A DNA stretch of 64,000 bases from Papaver somniferum (Eukaryota > Streptophyta > Magnoliopsida > Ranunculales > Papaveraceae), in assembly GCF_003573695.1 (NCBI RefSeq), contig NC_039367.1, forward strand, positions 31,520,442 to 31,584,441, read 5' to 3'. The position numbers and the translations under genes are program-made. Below are positions 24,241 through 35,600 of this stretch, piece by piece (the stretch's first letter is position 1; every line of letters begins with the position of its first letter). Below the pieces are notes generated by a model. It was not told where the DNA came from. It saw only the letters and a list, made by a program, of their open reading frames with translations, and ran no database searches.

Positions 24241-25652
24241 CAATTTTAATGACAAAACTATCAATACATATGGAATACAAAAATAGATAAATAAACTTTT
24301 GTAACTCTTCTTTCACATGCCTAATCTTCAACATTACTCAAAATATTCGTCACTTTAAGTACTCCAATGATTCCAAATGTTGTAAGTTTAGCATCATCGT
24401 TGTTGAAAATCCGTAGCTATAACAATGAGAAAACAAGAATTCTCAATCATTGTTATACAATGTCATAGTATTATTATACAACATCAAAGTTCAATTGTAT
24501 CACAACTTCGACAACAATACTATGGTGATATGTATCACTCCCCCTTAGTAAATACTCTATCTCACATGGAAACCACTCCCCCCTTAGATAATGATCCGAA
24601 AACCATATGTATTTGTAGTGTGGACTACACATTAATTCTCCCCCTTTTTGTCAATAAAATTGACAAAGGTACGAAAACGGGATCCTAATGAAAATTTCCA
24701 TAGAGACATTTCATGACCAAAAGTAAGCACATATCAACTTATTTTGATGCAATCATATAGACGAAACTAAATGCTTTCATCAAGGAGTTTATAAAGATAC
24801 AAGATAACTCATATAATATTAATCCACAGCCGCACTCCCCACAAAGATTTGGCAATAAAACACAAGTTCAATTAAGAACTCTCCCCCATAAAATGTCATT
24901 CCCGAAAGAACAACAAGAGCGACCTTAATTTCATAAGAAAATAAGGATTTCTTTGAACATAACAAATCACATACGAATATGAATTTGAATCCAAATATAC
25001 TCAATTAAATTAACCACAAGAAAGCCCATGATTAATTCAATCGGAATACAAAACTAAATTACCACAAGAGTGTGATCAATTTAATTGGTCATGCTCAACA
25101 TAAGTGAACTTACGGAGCCTCACAGTATATACATAAAATATGGATCAGGAAGATCAATACTGCGGAAGAGACAAGGATTCATTCTATTTTACATCACTAT
25201 TTGCACAATGACATACAATAGACATAATCCTTGTAAACAAAAGTTCATCCTATATTCCATCAATATTTGCATAATGATATAATAAGATATAAACTTTTGT
25301 GATGTCAAAAGCTCATTCATTCTTTTATCAATACATGCATATCGACATTCGAAAGACTTAACTTTTGACAAGGTATGGTTTCACGGACGCAAACACACAT
25401 ATCCCATAACAAATTGCAATATATAAAACCATAAAGATTAATACTGCAAAAATCATCTTCCAAACAATATTTTAGAATTTAAACAAATAAACCTAAAAAC
25501 ATGAAGATGAAAACGTTGGACATAGCCATGTGTAATCACAATAATGGTTATTCCAAACTCTAGTTATTCTTCTAAAAAAAATAAGAAAAGAAGATTTACT
25601 AGATGTAAAACTCCCATAAAGCATTTCACTCACTTTGAATACTCTTCTCATA

Positions 25653-25900
25653 TTATCTGTATTCATCAAACTCATCTTCAATCAGATCAATTCTAGATTC
25701 CAGATTATCCATCTTTTCTTCAAGTCTCTTGGAAGGGGCTTCAAGTTCACTTTTCAGGGCACGAACTTGTTCCAAGACGAGATTCATGGTTAAAATGAGC
25801 TTATCAAAATGAGCAACATAGATGTTCCCGTCCAGAGAAGAACCATGATTGTTAGGGCTTATCACATTATCAGAAGAATCAAGCCGTATCTTCTTAGATG
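25653..25900 (-). pseudogene. Accessory coiled-coil ORF downstream of gag
   Basis: An open minus-strand frame between gag and the 3' LTR. It contains KKIRLDSSDN, then FDKLILTMNLVLEQVRALKS and KRLEEKMDNLESRIDLIEDE, a clear heptad-like coiled coil ending at 25653. No good in-frame ATG remains upstream; the first in-frame ATG is internal. A second, more diverged version lies in the neighbouring element at 34150-34613. Some SIRE-type Copia elements carry an extra coiled-coil ORF at this location, sometimes called env-like; whether this one is homologous cannot be judged here. It may have been expressed separately, since a TATAAATA-like box lies about 80 bp upstream (25985-25978). Confidence 0.5.
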
Positions 25901-26366
25901 GAAAGAGAACAATCCAAACATCACTTTATTTGCTTGAAAGTCTTGAAGAGTACATGATGATAGAAGATATAGATGAAATATTTATACCACGGAGAAATTT
26001 TTCATCTTAAAAAGAGCTGAGGATAGAAGATAAATATCCAAAATGACCTTTGACCAAAAACCTTAACAGAATTTGGTTATCCTCAGAAAAAGGTCTTAAT
26101 GAGAAAACCGTTTGTAAACAAAAACAGTTCTTGGCTAAAATAAATTGAAACAACAACAGAAATATTTCATCACAACCCTCTTGAAGATTATGATTTTTTT
26201 CTAAGAGGGTAGACAAAAAAATCATCAACACAGAATTACAAACTGTAGTTGTTCCAATCCACTACAGGACTGGGTAACTTCTTACGAGGGGATGAAGTTT
26301 TTGTTATACCTTGTTTCTGTCTTGTTTTTAAGAAGGAAGAGTTATGAACGCCATCCTTCCTTTCTT

Positions 26367-27749
26367 TTAGCACAGATTTGAATACCTTGATTGTTGATTT
26401 CGTAAACCATGCATTCTTTTAGAAATCCCTTTTACAAAGGTTGAGGGTTTTATATGAGATTTGTTTTTCTTATTCTGCAAACAATGTTTGACAGAGGAGA
26501 GATTTTCCTGTTTCTTAGTGCTACAGTTATCAGGAGGATTTGGCTGACAATTTTCAAGTGGCATAGTCGAAGAGGTTCGATATGTCTTGTAAGAATCACG
26601 ACTGCAACTGATCATTTCCAATTTTAAATTAGATAGTTGGCATTCCAGATTTTCAATCCTTTTAATTAAGACTTCCTTTTGTAGTGGAAGTGTTTCTAAG
26701 GAAGTAAGATTGTTTATCATGGAATAATCAGAACTGTTAGGAGGACAGACGTGATTATCAGCAAAAAGATTAAGAGAACCATCACAGATATCATCCTCAG
26801 GACAGTAGTCAAGAGTAACCATCCATGCTTTGGTCATCTCACTTATCCCCGTATCATGACATTTAGAAGTATCATGAACACTTCAATAGCACTTGAAACT
26901 AGTACTGTTAACATAGTTTTTCTGAACTTTTTTATTGTTTAACTGAGCTTTCTTTTGAAACTTTCTTTTATTCTGTCTAAGAAATTTCTTAAGTTGTTGT
27001 ATAAACAGTGACAAAGTTGAATTAAAGCAATTCTCATTTCTCTTATCAGTCAATTTAGGACGTCGAGACTTACGATCAGATTCAGCAATATGATTGCTAA
27101 ACTGATGACGCTTCTCTCTTTGTTCAAGATCCAAAATTTTCAACTTTCCAGTTAGGGAATTTCTGGAAAGTTTATCAAGGTTATTTCCCTCGATGATGGC
27201 ATGCTTCTTAGACTCGTATCTAGATGGCAACGATCTGAGAATTTTCATCACAATATCGTTTTCAGGAATAGTCTTACCCAGCGCAAAAGATGCATTAAAA
27301 ATTTCAGAAACTTTGTGATTAAACTCATCAAATGTTTCTTCATCTGCCATACGAAGGTTTTCCCAATCAGAACTAAGGTTTTGAAGCCTAACTTCTTTCT
27401 CATTGGTATTTCCTTCAAATACTGTTTCTAAGATATCCCAGGCTTCCTTATACTTTGTGCACATAGTCACATGGTGTTGAAGGTCTGGGGTAATGGCATG
27501 TATGATAGCATTTAGGCCGTCAGAATTATGCTTTGTAGCAAGAATTTCTTCTGGACTATATCTATATATATCCTTAGGTATAGATACATCGCCTTCTGTA
27601 TTAACCGGAGGATCATATCCATTAACAACACGTACCCATGTTTGAAAATCATGAGCTTGAAGAAAACCACGCATATCAATTTTCCACCACAAGTAGTTTG
27701 AGCCATCGAAGACTGATGGTACGTTTATGGAGATAGAATTCCTGTCCAT
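26367..27749 (-). CDS. Copia gag polyprotein, one internal stop
   Basis: Encodes the capsid-forming Gag of a Copia retrotransposon, which acts in cytoplasmic virus-like particles. Starting at ATG 27749, the N-terminus reads FDGSNYLWWKIDMRGFLQ (DUF4219-like), followed by a UBN2-type capsid domain with EAWDILETVFEGN and MKILRSLPSRYESKKHAI. A TGA at 26885-26883 interrupts the frame, which then continues in phase (KAWMVTLDYCPEDD...) to 26367, about 460 codons in all. The TGA falls inside what should be the zinc knuckle: KCY, stop, then HDTSKC, so only the HX4C half survives. The tail after residue 340 has a short coiled coil (KRIENLECQLSNLKLE). No pol follows. The single stop may be recent decay. 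Confidence 0.8.
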
Positions 27750-27784
27750 AGAGTCATATCGCTACAAACACATACTTATAAGGT

Positions 27785-30228
27785 TGAAAAGACGAGGGTA
27801 CCCAAATATACCTCAAGTTAAAAAAAATTCCTACCTATAAGTCCTTTCTCCGAAAGTGATTGTCTATGTATTGAGTCGATACAATACAACTAATCGGTTC
27901 ACACATTGTGTGATCGTCTATGGATACGAGATCGAGACAATACAACAAAGAAGATGTTTACTTGATAAAAAGGTTCGTACTTAACCAAACACAGTAATAT
28001 TCACTTATCAAGTAAATAGGATTTAACGTTTGTGTGATTTACATTAATTATTATAAAACAATTTGATGCGGAAAATAAAAGTAAATGACACAACAAGATT
28101 TTGTTAACAAGGAAAACTGCAAATGCAGAAAAACACCGGGACCTAGTCCATATTGAATACTCCCAGGATTAAGCTGCTACACAAAATTACACCAACTTTG
28201 TATTGTGCACACCAAAGATTATGAACTCAAAAATCAGAAATCTTCAATATCTTCTTTGTCTTCAAATCTTCTTATATCTTCAATAAACACCTGCACACAA
28301 TCACTTGAATCTCTTGTGATCAATCACGCATAGAACGGAGTCTGTTAACAATCGATTATCACAAGATCGTATTTAGAACTAACAACAGTCTAAAGATCCA
28401 TGTCGAAACTCTGAACTAGTTTGAGTGAATCTTATATCAGAAGAGGAGATTCTCAAGCATAAACAAACTAGGTGCAATCAAAGTTCAACCACCATTAGTC
28501 AATCAAATCAATGAAAACAAAATATAAACCGTAATTATCTAGTTTCCCACCAACGGTACTGACTAGATCTTCTCAATCCCAAAGAATAATTTAAACCAAG
28601 CGGCCGTAATAGATTTCGCATTATTAGGTTACTCTCCTCTCCGAGTAGGCGGCTTCACCAGAAGCAGCACAACAAGAGGTAGTTTGCTGTTACGAAGGAT
28701 TAGTTTGCTATAAATACCAACTTCGGTATTTATAGACTAAGAAGTTTGGAGACCAAGGAATTTCCAAAACCGAAAATATTCTCAATATTCATTAAGGCAA
28801 AAATTCGGTTTCCATAATTCCTGGAAATGCTCTGTCCAAAAATAATGATCCAAATCTCTCAGAAAATATTTAATTAGTAAATGCACATTACTAATTCTTA
28901 TTTTTCTAAAAATGAAATTAATAACCTTAATTAAAAGATTCTTAAGTTATTTATGTTTCGATCATGGGATTCTCTTCCCTTATCTATTAAGGAATAACTT
29001 TGAATAATTAAATAATAAACATTCACAGACATGTTCAAAGTATGTCGACATCCTAACTTTGTAAGTTCTCTTTCATACTTACAACCTTGAAACCGATTTG
29101 CCACACTTCCAAACAAGTTTAGAATTGGTTCATCTGACTTTCAAGAACTATGCGATTGATCAAATAACATTCAATCACAAATCTTGGGTTTAACGGTTCT
29201 ACCAAAACAAGTTTCGGTTCTACCTCCATGTGAGTATTGTGCATAGTCACACTAGCTTTCTAAAATTCGGTTGACTAGGTACTAGGATCGGTTGCCCACA
29301 TATATATGGCATCTAACTTGAATGTGTTGCACATGTCCATAGGATCGGTTCTCCTTTGCCTAAAAACGTGTTGCACATGTCTATAGGATCGGTTCTCCTT
29401 TCTGCTATAAACCTGCTGCACCTCATACAAGGATCGGTTCCCTTTTGTGATGTACTGCACGTCTTACGAGGATCGGTTCCCCTTTTCCCAGTTTTGGTCA
29501 GACATAAAATCACAAACCCGATCATACCATCTCAGGTGATTACTTAAGATCTGTTTCACTAATAAAAGTCATACCAATACATAAGTCAGGAATTTGTGAA
29601 TAGTTCTACCAAGAACACAAACAAGTTGTGAGCGGTTATACTCGATCACACATATTGGTTGTTCACAAGATAATCAATGAATAACAAAACCAATAACACC
29701 TGGAAATTTCCTTTTCGGTTCACAAACAAGTTTATGAACTTACTTCCTTAGAACACATGTAAAACATTGTTCCCTAGGATGAAATCCTCACCTCATACCC
29801 ATACATAATCACAAAAACATTCAAATGATTTTGGCGATGTCTTATTACAAAGTTTAATGGTTAAGAAATAAACCTCGTATTGTATTCCTTAATACTATGT
29901 CTATCTAGAGTTCAAATATGCTTCGCAGTTTTGTTTTCAATATGCAAGACTTGAAAGATACGTTAGGGAATGAAACAGTTCAAGTGAAATATCACTAACC
30001 TCAAGTGGAAGGATGATAGTTGTCGTTATAGCTCCTTTCTTCTTCACATCTTCAAGTCTCCGCAATACTTTTAATGTCTCATATCCTAATACTTTCAAGC
30101 TAACCTATACGAAGTTGACTCTAGTACATAATCAAGCGACTCTTAACATGAGTTTTGATTCACTAAAATATGACTGCCAAACTTGACATACCAATGCTTG
30201 GTGGGTTCAACCGAGCTATGTTCTAACA
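27785..30228 (-). repeat. Copia LTR, diverged subfamily B
   Basis: Minus strand: starts TGTTAGAACATAGCTCGG at 30228 and ends TACCCTCGTCTTTTCA at 27785 (2444 bp). It shares the GACTAGGTCCCGGTGTTTTT block with subfamily A but most of its U3 differs. A TATA box (CTATAAATACC) lies at 28735-28725. Four or five copies of a roughly 55-bp repeat built on AGGATCGGTT lie at 29275-29490. It sits between two internal regions: a polypurine tract adjoins its start (30229) and gag follows its end. It therefore serves as 3' LTR of one unit and 5' LTR of the next. Confidence 0.75.
28708..28735. promoter_or_regulatory. Palindromic (bidirectional) TATA element in LTR B
   Basis: CTATAAATACC at 28708-28718 and GGTATTTATAG at 28725-28735 form a perfect 11-bp inverted repeat with a 6-bp loop. 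Each arm is a good TATA box, one per strand. Confidence 0.5.
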
Positions 30229-30717
30229 ATCTCCCCCTTTGTAAATTTTAGTGACAAAACTCTTACATCATATGGATAAACAAATTACAAGAATTCATTA
30301 CACATACGCTTGATTCCCGAATTCAACAACACAGTAAACTGCATACATTCAATCCTCAAAAATGCCGTTGTTGACATTATAATAACAAAGATAATACTCC
30401 CCCTAACAAAGATAGGTATATATTCAATATGCACGTCATTTTTATACCACTAATATGATATGTTACTCCCCCTTAGTCTGTGCTTTCACTCTTTCATTTA
30501 GATTAAAAGTTCAAGCACCAATGTTAGGCCTGTCAATGGATACCGATTTTCCGTTAGCCGATACCGATAATCCGTTATCCGTTACTGCTACCATCCGACA
30601 TAGCGGTAAACGGATATCCGATACCGATAAGCTAACGGATAATCCCTTCTTAACATAACGGTAGTGGAACCGTGTATTTCCGTTAGGTTTAGTTCCGTTA
30701 TCCGCTAACGTGCATAC

Positions 30718-30972
30718 TGCATAACTGGTTATGCACATTTTCTTTGTACTGCATAACTAGTTATGCACATTTTCTTTGCATCTGCAGTGATTTATGATAA
30801 GCATAACCTTTGATGCATCTGCATAACTAGTTATGCACATTGTTCTGTACTGCATAATGTCTTATGCATCTGCATAACTGGTTATGCACTTTTTTTTTGT
30901 GCCACATAACAATTTATGCATCTGCATAACTGGTTATGCACATTTTATTTGTACTGCATAACTAGTTATGCA
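30718..30972. repeat. Palindromic minisatellite in the hAT element
   Basis: About seven imperfect units each contain TGCATAACTAGTTATGCA or a close variant, itself an 18-bp perfect palindrome, separated by CATTTTCTTTGTAC-like spacers. Well-kept copies lie at 30718, 30750 and 30955. Confidence 0.85.
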
Positions 30973-31317
30973 CATTTTTTTTGGGCCTGCGCCTAAGTTC
31001 CCCTTTTTATACGTTATGTATTGTTTGGTTTATCTCATCTCATTCAGTCATTCTTCTGTTCTTCACTTCGACACAACAGAGAAGTTCTCAGAGAGAAACT
31101 ACGGATGCTGAATCAAGCATCGTCTTCTCTGCCTTAGAAATCATCATCTTCCCTGTGTGATTACTGATTAGAAACTAGGGTTCTCTTCTTCAATTTCCTT
31201 TGAGTTTAGTTTCAATCTTCAAAACTCAATTTTCAATTTAGGGTTTCTGGAATTAGGGTTCACAATTTCAAATTTGTGAAATTAATCATGTCCCAAAGCG
31301 AAAGAGGAGTTTCAAAC

Positions 31318-31840
31318 TAGGGGTGTCAACGGGTCCGGGTCCTCCCGGGTATCACTAGACCCAGATCCGGACCCTACTTATAAAGGTCGGGTCCGGTTCC
31401 TAACGGTTCCGGGTCCGGTTCCTAAATTTATGGATCCAGAACCGGACCCGTTTAAATACCCGGGTACCCGTCGGTTCCGGGTACCCATTGGGTCTAAAGA
31501 AAACTATTTAAAAAATCTCAAAAACTTAATATATTTCTCTTTTTAGCTTGGATTTAAGTAATTTTTATAAAAAATTATTATTATTTCTTATAAATGTACT
31601 AAATAAAGATTAAATGTAAGAGAAAAAATTTAAATGAGTAAAATATCAAAGCTAAAACTAAAAAAAATACTTATAATTTTGCTAAAAACATGAAAAAAAG
31701 AATGAATAAACGGGTACCCGATACCCGCGGGTACCCAATGGGTATTACCCGTTTGGACCCTTTTAAATTCGGGTCCAATCGGGTAATTACCCGCCGGGTC
31801 CTAAGTAGCTAATGGGTCCAACTTTGGGTCTTCACAAAAT
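31318..31840. mobile_element. hAT-like MITE nested inside the hAT element
   Basis: It starts TAGGGGTGTCAACGGGTCCG, a terminus common in plant hAT MITEs. Both sides are rich in GGGTACCCG/CGGGTCC subterminal motifs around an AT-rich middle. It interrupts the hAT transposase-like start: SERGVSN before, an S/VASHLPAAASNQVQ-like stretch after. The right terminus is not cleanly preserved (no inverse of the left end), so the right limit is approximate. Confidence 0.6.
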
Positions 31841-33361
31841 CTCTCTATTTCAGTTGCATCACATTTACCTGCTGCTGCATCCAACCAAGTTCAAGCTTCT
31901 GGACTTAGAACTTGTTTGCAAAAAAAACATGAAGATTATGAACTTGTTTTCTTGTGTGGAAATGGCATGAACATCTGTATGTCTTTTTTTGGTGTGGCAT
32001 GGATTTAGAACCTGTTTTGTTGGATTTTAAAGCTGTTATGTGTACTTGTTCTGTGTTTTTAGTCTGTTTTGTGGCTTTCCTGTGACTTACCGGATGGCAG
32101 CGGAAAAATATCCGTTATCCGGTAAGTCCAACGTAACGGTAACGTTTTTGGATTTCTTATTTCCGCCGGAAATGAACGGTAACGGATATCCGCTAAATTT
32201 TAACGGAAACGGTAGCGGCAGAGCCTATTTCTGTTACGTTAGCATCCATTGACAGGCCTAACCAATGTTCTTTTCCTTAGCGACACCAATCAATATAAAA
32301 TCAATGCCAGTAGCACTTGTTTACTTCACATATTTCTCCCCCTTTTTGTCACAAAATGACAAAGAAACGAAAAAATAAAGGACAACACAAAAAGAATCTT
32401 ACAAATCTCAAAATAGACTTGCAACCTATAGAGTTAGCACGAGGGTTCTACACACCATGTTCTGATAACCAATATCAAAACCGAAACTACAAGTAATTTT
32501 ATTTTGATATGTTATCAAGGAAACAATTGTCCAAAACAATTTTTCCACTTTAGTTTAGCAAACAAAAAATCAACTAAGCACCTTAGTTCCTTTGCTAAAC
32601 CGATTGTACAAAAACAATCGCTTATTCGATAAGACCAAAATAAGGATAACTCTATTTTTCTCATCAGGTTCTAATTATCCATAAACTTAGACCTTTTAAT
32701 TTTAAACAAGACAAGTGCTAGGTTAGTTAACTAGCATTTCTTGTTAAGGAATTCGATTAGACTTGAATAACCGAAACCTCACTTTGATAAGTCTAACTAA
32801 AATCAGAATTAATTTAGTTTCTCTTATCCGGAATCGAATTGGACTAAACAACTCATCCCGTAAACCTTTTATTTCATTAAGCCATAAATAATTCATACAA
32901 ACCAAATAAATCAACTTGAATAATTATTCACCTCAACCAGAAGTAATTGAAACAACATAGACATTAAAGCACCGCAATCACACAATAAAGCAAGATAACA
33001 TTAGTTTTTCTTAACCGGAACCAATTGAATCATACCTACATCCATACACACATAATGGAATAAACATAAATTGTACCGAAATTTTGTTAAGTAAAAGCAA
33101 TAAATATATATATAATAAATTCAGGCTTTTCTTAAACAGGAAAACAATTAACTAACAAGATCGTTACCTCAAATTTCGCATCCACTTCTCCAATAAGTTG
33201 TGTCTTCGTCCAGGGAGAATTGAGTTTGAAATATCATTATGTTGTCATCCTTGTGAAAAAACAAAAGAATAACAACAACCAACCTTTACCAGAGAAAGGT
33301 TGAAAATCGGTTTTAACAATTGCAAGCAAAAGTTGAAAACCGTTGAAACACATGCTTTTAT

Positions 33362-33811
33362 GGGGTTGTTTGGTAACCATTATTTTAATGGATTATCATC
33401 CCATGATCCATTATGCAGATTATAATGGATTCTATATGTGTTTGATAATCATTATAATAACTGATTATTTTAATCATAATTGAAAAAATCCATTATTTCC
33501 ATAAACAGAAAAAAGTTGTTTTGAAAATTTATTATAATCAATTATTTTTTTCAACAAATTCAGGTTGAATTTTTTCTTATTATTTTTTATAAACGGTTAA
33601 CATAGAGACATAAAAACTACATAGGACTAAAAGAAAATGGTAGATCATTGTTCTTTCGTCTTCTTTTTGAGATCACCATTCTAAGATAATCAATTATTTG
33701 AAAAAAGTGTTTGGAAAAATTTATTTTTAAAATGATTATATCAAAATCATTTATCAATTTATGATTATTTATAATCATAAATAGATAACCATAATTTTAC
33801 CAAACAAGGCC
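33362..33811. mobile_element. Tourist-like (PIF/Harbinger) MITE
   Basis: A 450-bp AT-rich element starting GGGGTTGTTTGGTAA and ending TTACCAAACAAGGCC, inverted with two mismatches in 15. TAT flanks both sides (33359-33361 and 33812-33814). Three-base duplications and GTTTGGTAA ends fit Tourist MITEs, though the usual target is TTA/TAA. There is no coding capacity. Confidence 0.7.
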
Positions 33812-34149
33812 TATGCTAAACCAAAACCGATATAATATATTGTGACTTTTCACATACTGTGTCCACCAGAACCCCTCAAGATTCTTTGATAAAGCCTACC
33901 AACATGGGCTAGAACTTAAGTCACCCAAACTACAAGGGTTCACAATATATGAGATCGAATATTAAGGTAGTAAAACCGAAATTAAACATCTCATAAACAT
34001 ACATAGCAATAATATAAAAGCATTCAAGCACAGGCTATGTAAACTGAAAACTATCACAAGAAAATTATAAATCAAATAATTTTATTCATAATAGACCAAT
34101 ACAATCATTGAAAGAAATAAAAAATTGATGTCTATTTTACTGATTAAGT

Positions 34150-34613
34150 ATTACAACAAATAACTTAATCTCTAGTGGTGCTCTTGTTGTTCACTGAGAT
34201 CTCTTCAGTGTTCAAACTCTTAAAGCATGTCTCAAGAGACTTGTCTACAACCACTCTTGTTTCTCAAGTTCCTCAATTAGAACTTTGAGTTCAGCAAGAA
34301 CTCCTCTTGTTCCTTCAATCTTTTCTTTTACCCAATCTTGATGTCGAACAGTCATAACAAGATTGGTTTCTAGTTCATCAAAACCTTGGATATATTGAGA
34401 CATACTATCAGAACGAATCCACTTGGTTTTGGTTGGATCTTGTTTGTTTTAATCCAACATACATGACTCATCTTGTGATCCAACTGAACTATCAGAATCA
34501 TAACCAGAAATGATCATTTTCTTCTTCCTTTCTGTATTGATTCCTTGACAATCCTTAACCTTTTGAGCTTCCTCCTTATTAGCATTTTAGACACTGCGAG
34601 TTATCGAAGGCAT
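34150..34613 (-). pseudogene. Accessory coiled-coil ORF, decayed (second element)
   Basis: A minus-strand ATG at 34613 opens MPSITRSV, then a TAA, then an in-frame continuation with KKKMIISGYDSDSSVGSQDE, QYIQGFDELETNLVMTVRHQ and RGVLAELKVLIEELEKQEWL. Further stops lie after CMLD and EWL. Position between coding region and 3' LTR, a basic KK(I/M)I start, an acidic serine-rich stretch and a C-terminal coiled coil all match the ORF at 25653-25900. A TATTTATAAATA box lies immediately upstream (34622-34633). Confidence 0.45.
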
Positions 34614-35003
34614 GCTAGGTTATTTATAAATAGATATAAAAGGATTGATCAGGGTTTCAGAATACAGGCAAGAGACAGTTTCTCCTTTTAAAAGAGACAA
34701 CTTTCAGACCAAAATATCTCAGGAAAATACGAGAATATTAAAGAATATATTTCATTTCCTTAGTACGAACTTCTCAAGCTGGAAGGTTTATTAAAATTCG
34801 AAAATTCTAAATAAAACCTCTTTTTGGAAGATCATGTTAAACATGACATTTTCTTGATATCCATGGATTCGCAGCTATCCATAAAGCGTCACAGAATTTT
34901 CTGATAGACAACTACACAAAATAAATGTGCTCATGTTTTATTGTGCCTTTCCCATCCAAGATTATGAGCACGAAAAGGATGAGAATGCACAACTTTGATA
35001 CAA

Positions 35004-35249
35004 CTAAGTTGCATCGGAGTAATATTTTTCTAGCTTATAGTGAATATCAGAAACATGGTTCATGTTTCTCTTCGGGAATTTCTGCCCAAAATATTTTCTC
35101 TTAAGACGATGATCTTTTCTAACTCTAGAGATATGATTATGTGGAGAAAATGTACTAATGTGAGAATTCTCAGAGATATATAAATCCCGTTTAATTATTT
35201 CAATGAGATTTTCATAATATTTTCTCTCCAGAAGAAGCCGCTTCAACAC
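35004..35249 (-). pseudogene. Short basic ORF of unknown type in the second element
   Basis: An open minus-strand stretch of about 75 codons containing ENLIEIIKRDLYISENSH and RVRKDHRLKRKYFGQKF. Its first residues come from the GCTTCAACG repeat array, so only the part from about 35234 down belongs to the element. It might be part of a degraded gag-like protein, but I recognise no domain. Confidence 0.25.
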
Positions 35250-35600
35250 ATGCTCTCTCCTGAAGCCACTTCAACGCTCTCTCTCCATAAGAAGCCGCTT
35301 CAACGCACGCTCCAGAAGCCGCTTCAACGCACGCTCTCTCCTGAAGCCGCTACAAAGATCTCTCCAGAAGAATCCGCTTCAACGCACGCTCTCTCCTGAA
35401 GCCGCTTCAATGCTCTCTCTCCAGAAGAAGCCGCTTTAACACACGCTCCGGAAGACGCTTCAACGCACGCTCTCTCCTGAAGCCGCTTCAACGCTCTCTC
35501 CAGAAGAAGCCGCTTCAACGCTCTCTATCCTGAAGCCGCATCAACACTCTCTCCAGAAGCCACTTCAACGCTCTCTTCAAAGGCCGAAGCCACTTCAACA
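35225..35600. repeat. GCTTCAACG minisatellite array
   Basis: Many imperfect units of CTCTCTCCAGAAGAAGCCGC plus TTCAACG, with deletion variants of 20-40 bp. A shorter related run at 36235-36370 uses CCTCTCCGGAAGCCGTTTCA-like units. The array begins exactly where the Copia internal sequence stops. Confidence 0.8.

Larger units (their letters stand above)
24227..27784 (-). mobile_element. Pol-less Copia element, internal region
   Basis: Minus-strand order: 5' LTR (subfamily B, 27785-30228), gag (27749-26367), non-coding spacer, accessory coiled-coil ORF (about 25900-25653), 3' non-coding region with several GGGGGAG tracts, then a subfamily A 3' LTR. Protease, integrase and reverse transcriptase are absent, so mobility would have depended on another element. 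The primer site is missing: where about 50 bp of leader with TGGTATCAGAGC is expected, the LTR end runs straight into ACCTTATAAGTATGTG. Confidence 0.7.
30525..32260. mobile_element. hAT-type non-autonomous element
   Basis: It has perfect 17-bp terminal inverted repeats, TAGGCCTGTCAATGGAT at 30525-30541 and the inverse at 32244-32260. Perfect 8-bp target duplications ACCAATGT flank it at 30517-30524 and 32261-32268. An 8-bp duplication and TAGG...GTCAATGG ends are hAT hallmarks. Both ends are rich in TATCCGTTA/CGGATA motifs, which are likely transposase-binding subterminal repeats. The interior keeps a leader-like region and an ATG at 31288 (ATGTCCCAAAGCGAAAGAGG, MSQSERGVSN) like plant hAT transposase starts, then is broken by another insertion. 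No transposase core remains. Confidence 0.9.
30229..35234 (-). mobile_element. Second pol-less Copia element, 3' internal region
   Basis: On the minus strand this is the region upstream of the subfamily B LTR. It ends in the polypurine tract AAAGGGGGAGAT (30229-30240), and further GGGGGAG tracts lie near 30400, 30465 and 32335. It holds a decayed accessory coiled-coil ORF (34150-34613) and another short open stretch (35004-35249), but no gag, pol or 5' LTR. It is interrupted by a hAT derivative and a Tourist-like MITE and ends where the GCTTCAACG array begins, near 35234. Confidence 0.6.

Noticed and set aside
35225..35600. CRISPR-like or coding repeat array
   Set aside because: Units are imperfect, of variable length and have no unique spacers; a minisatellite in plant DNA.
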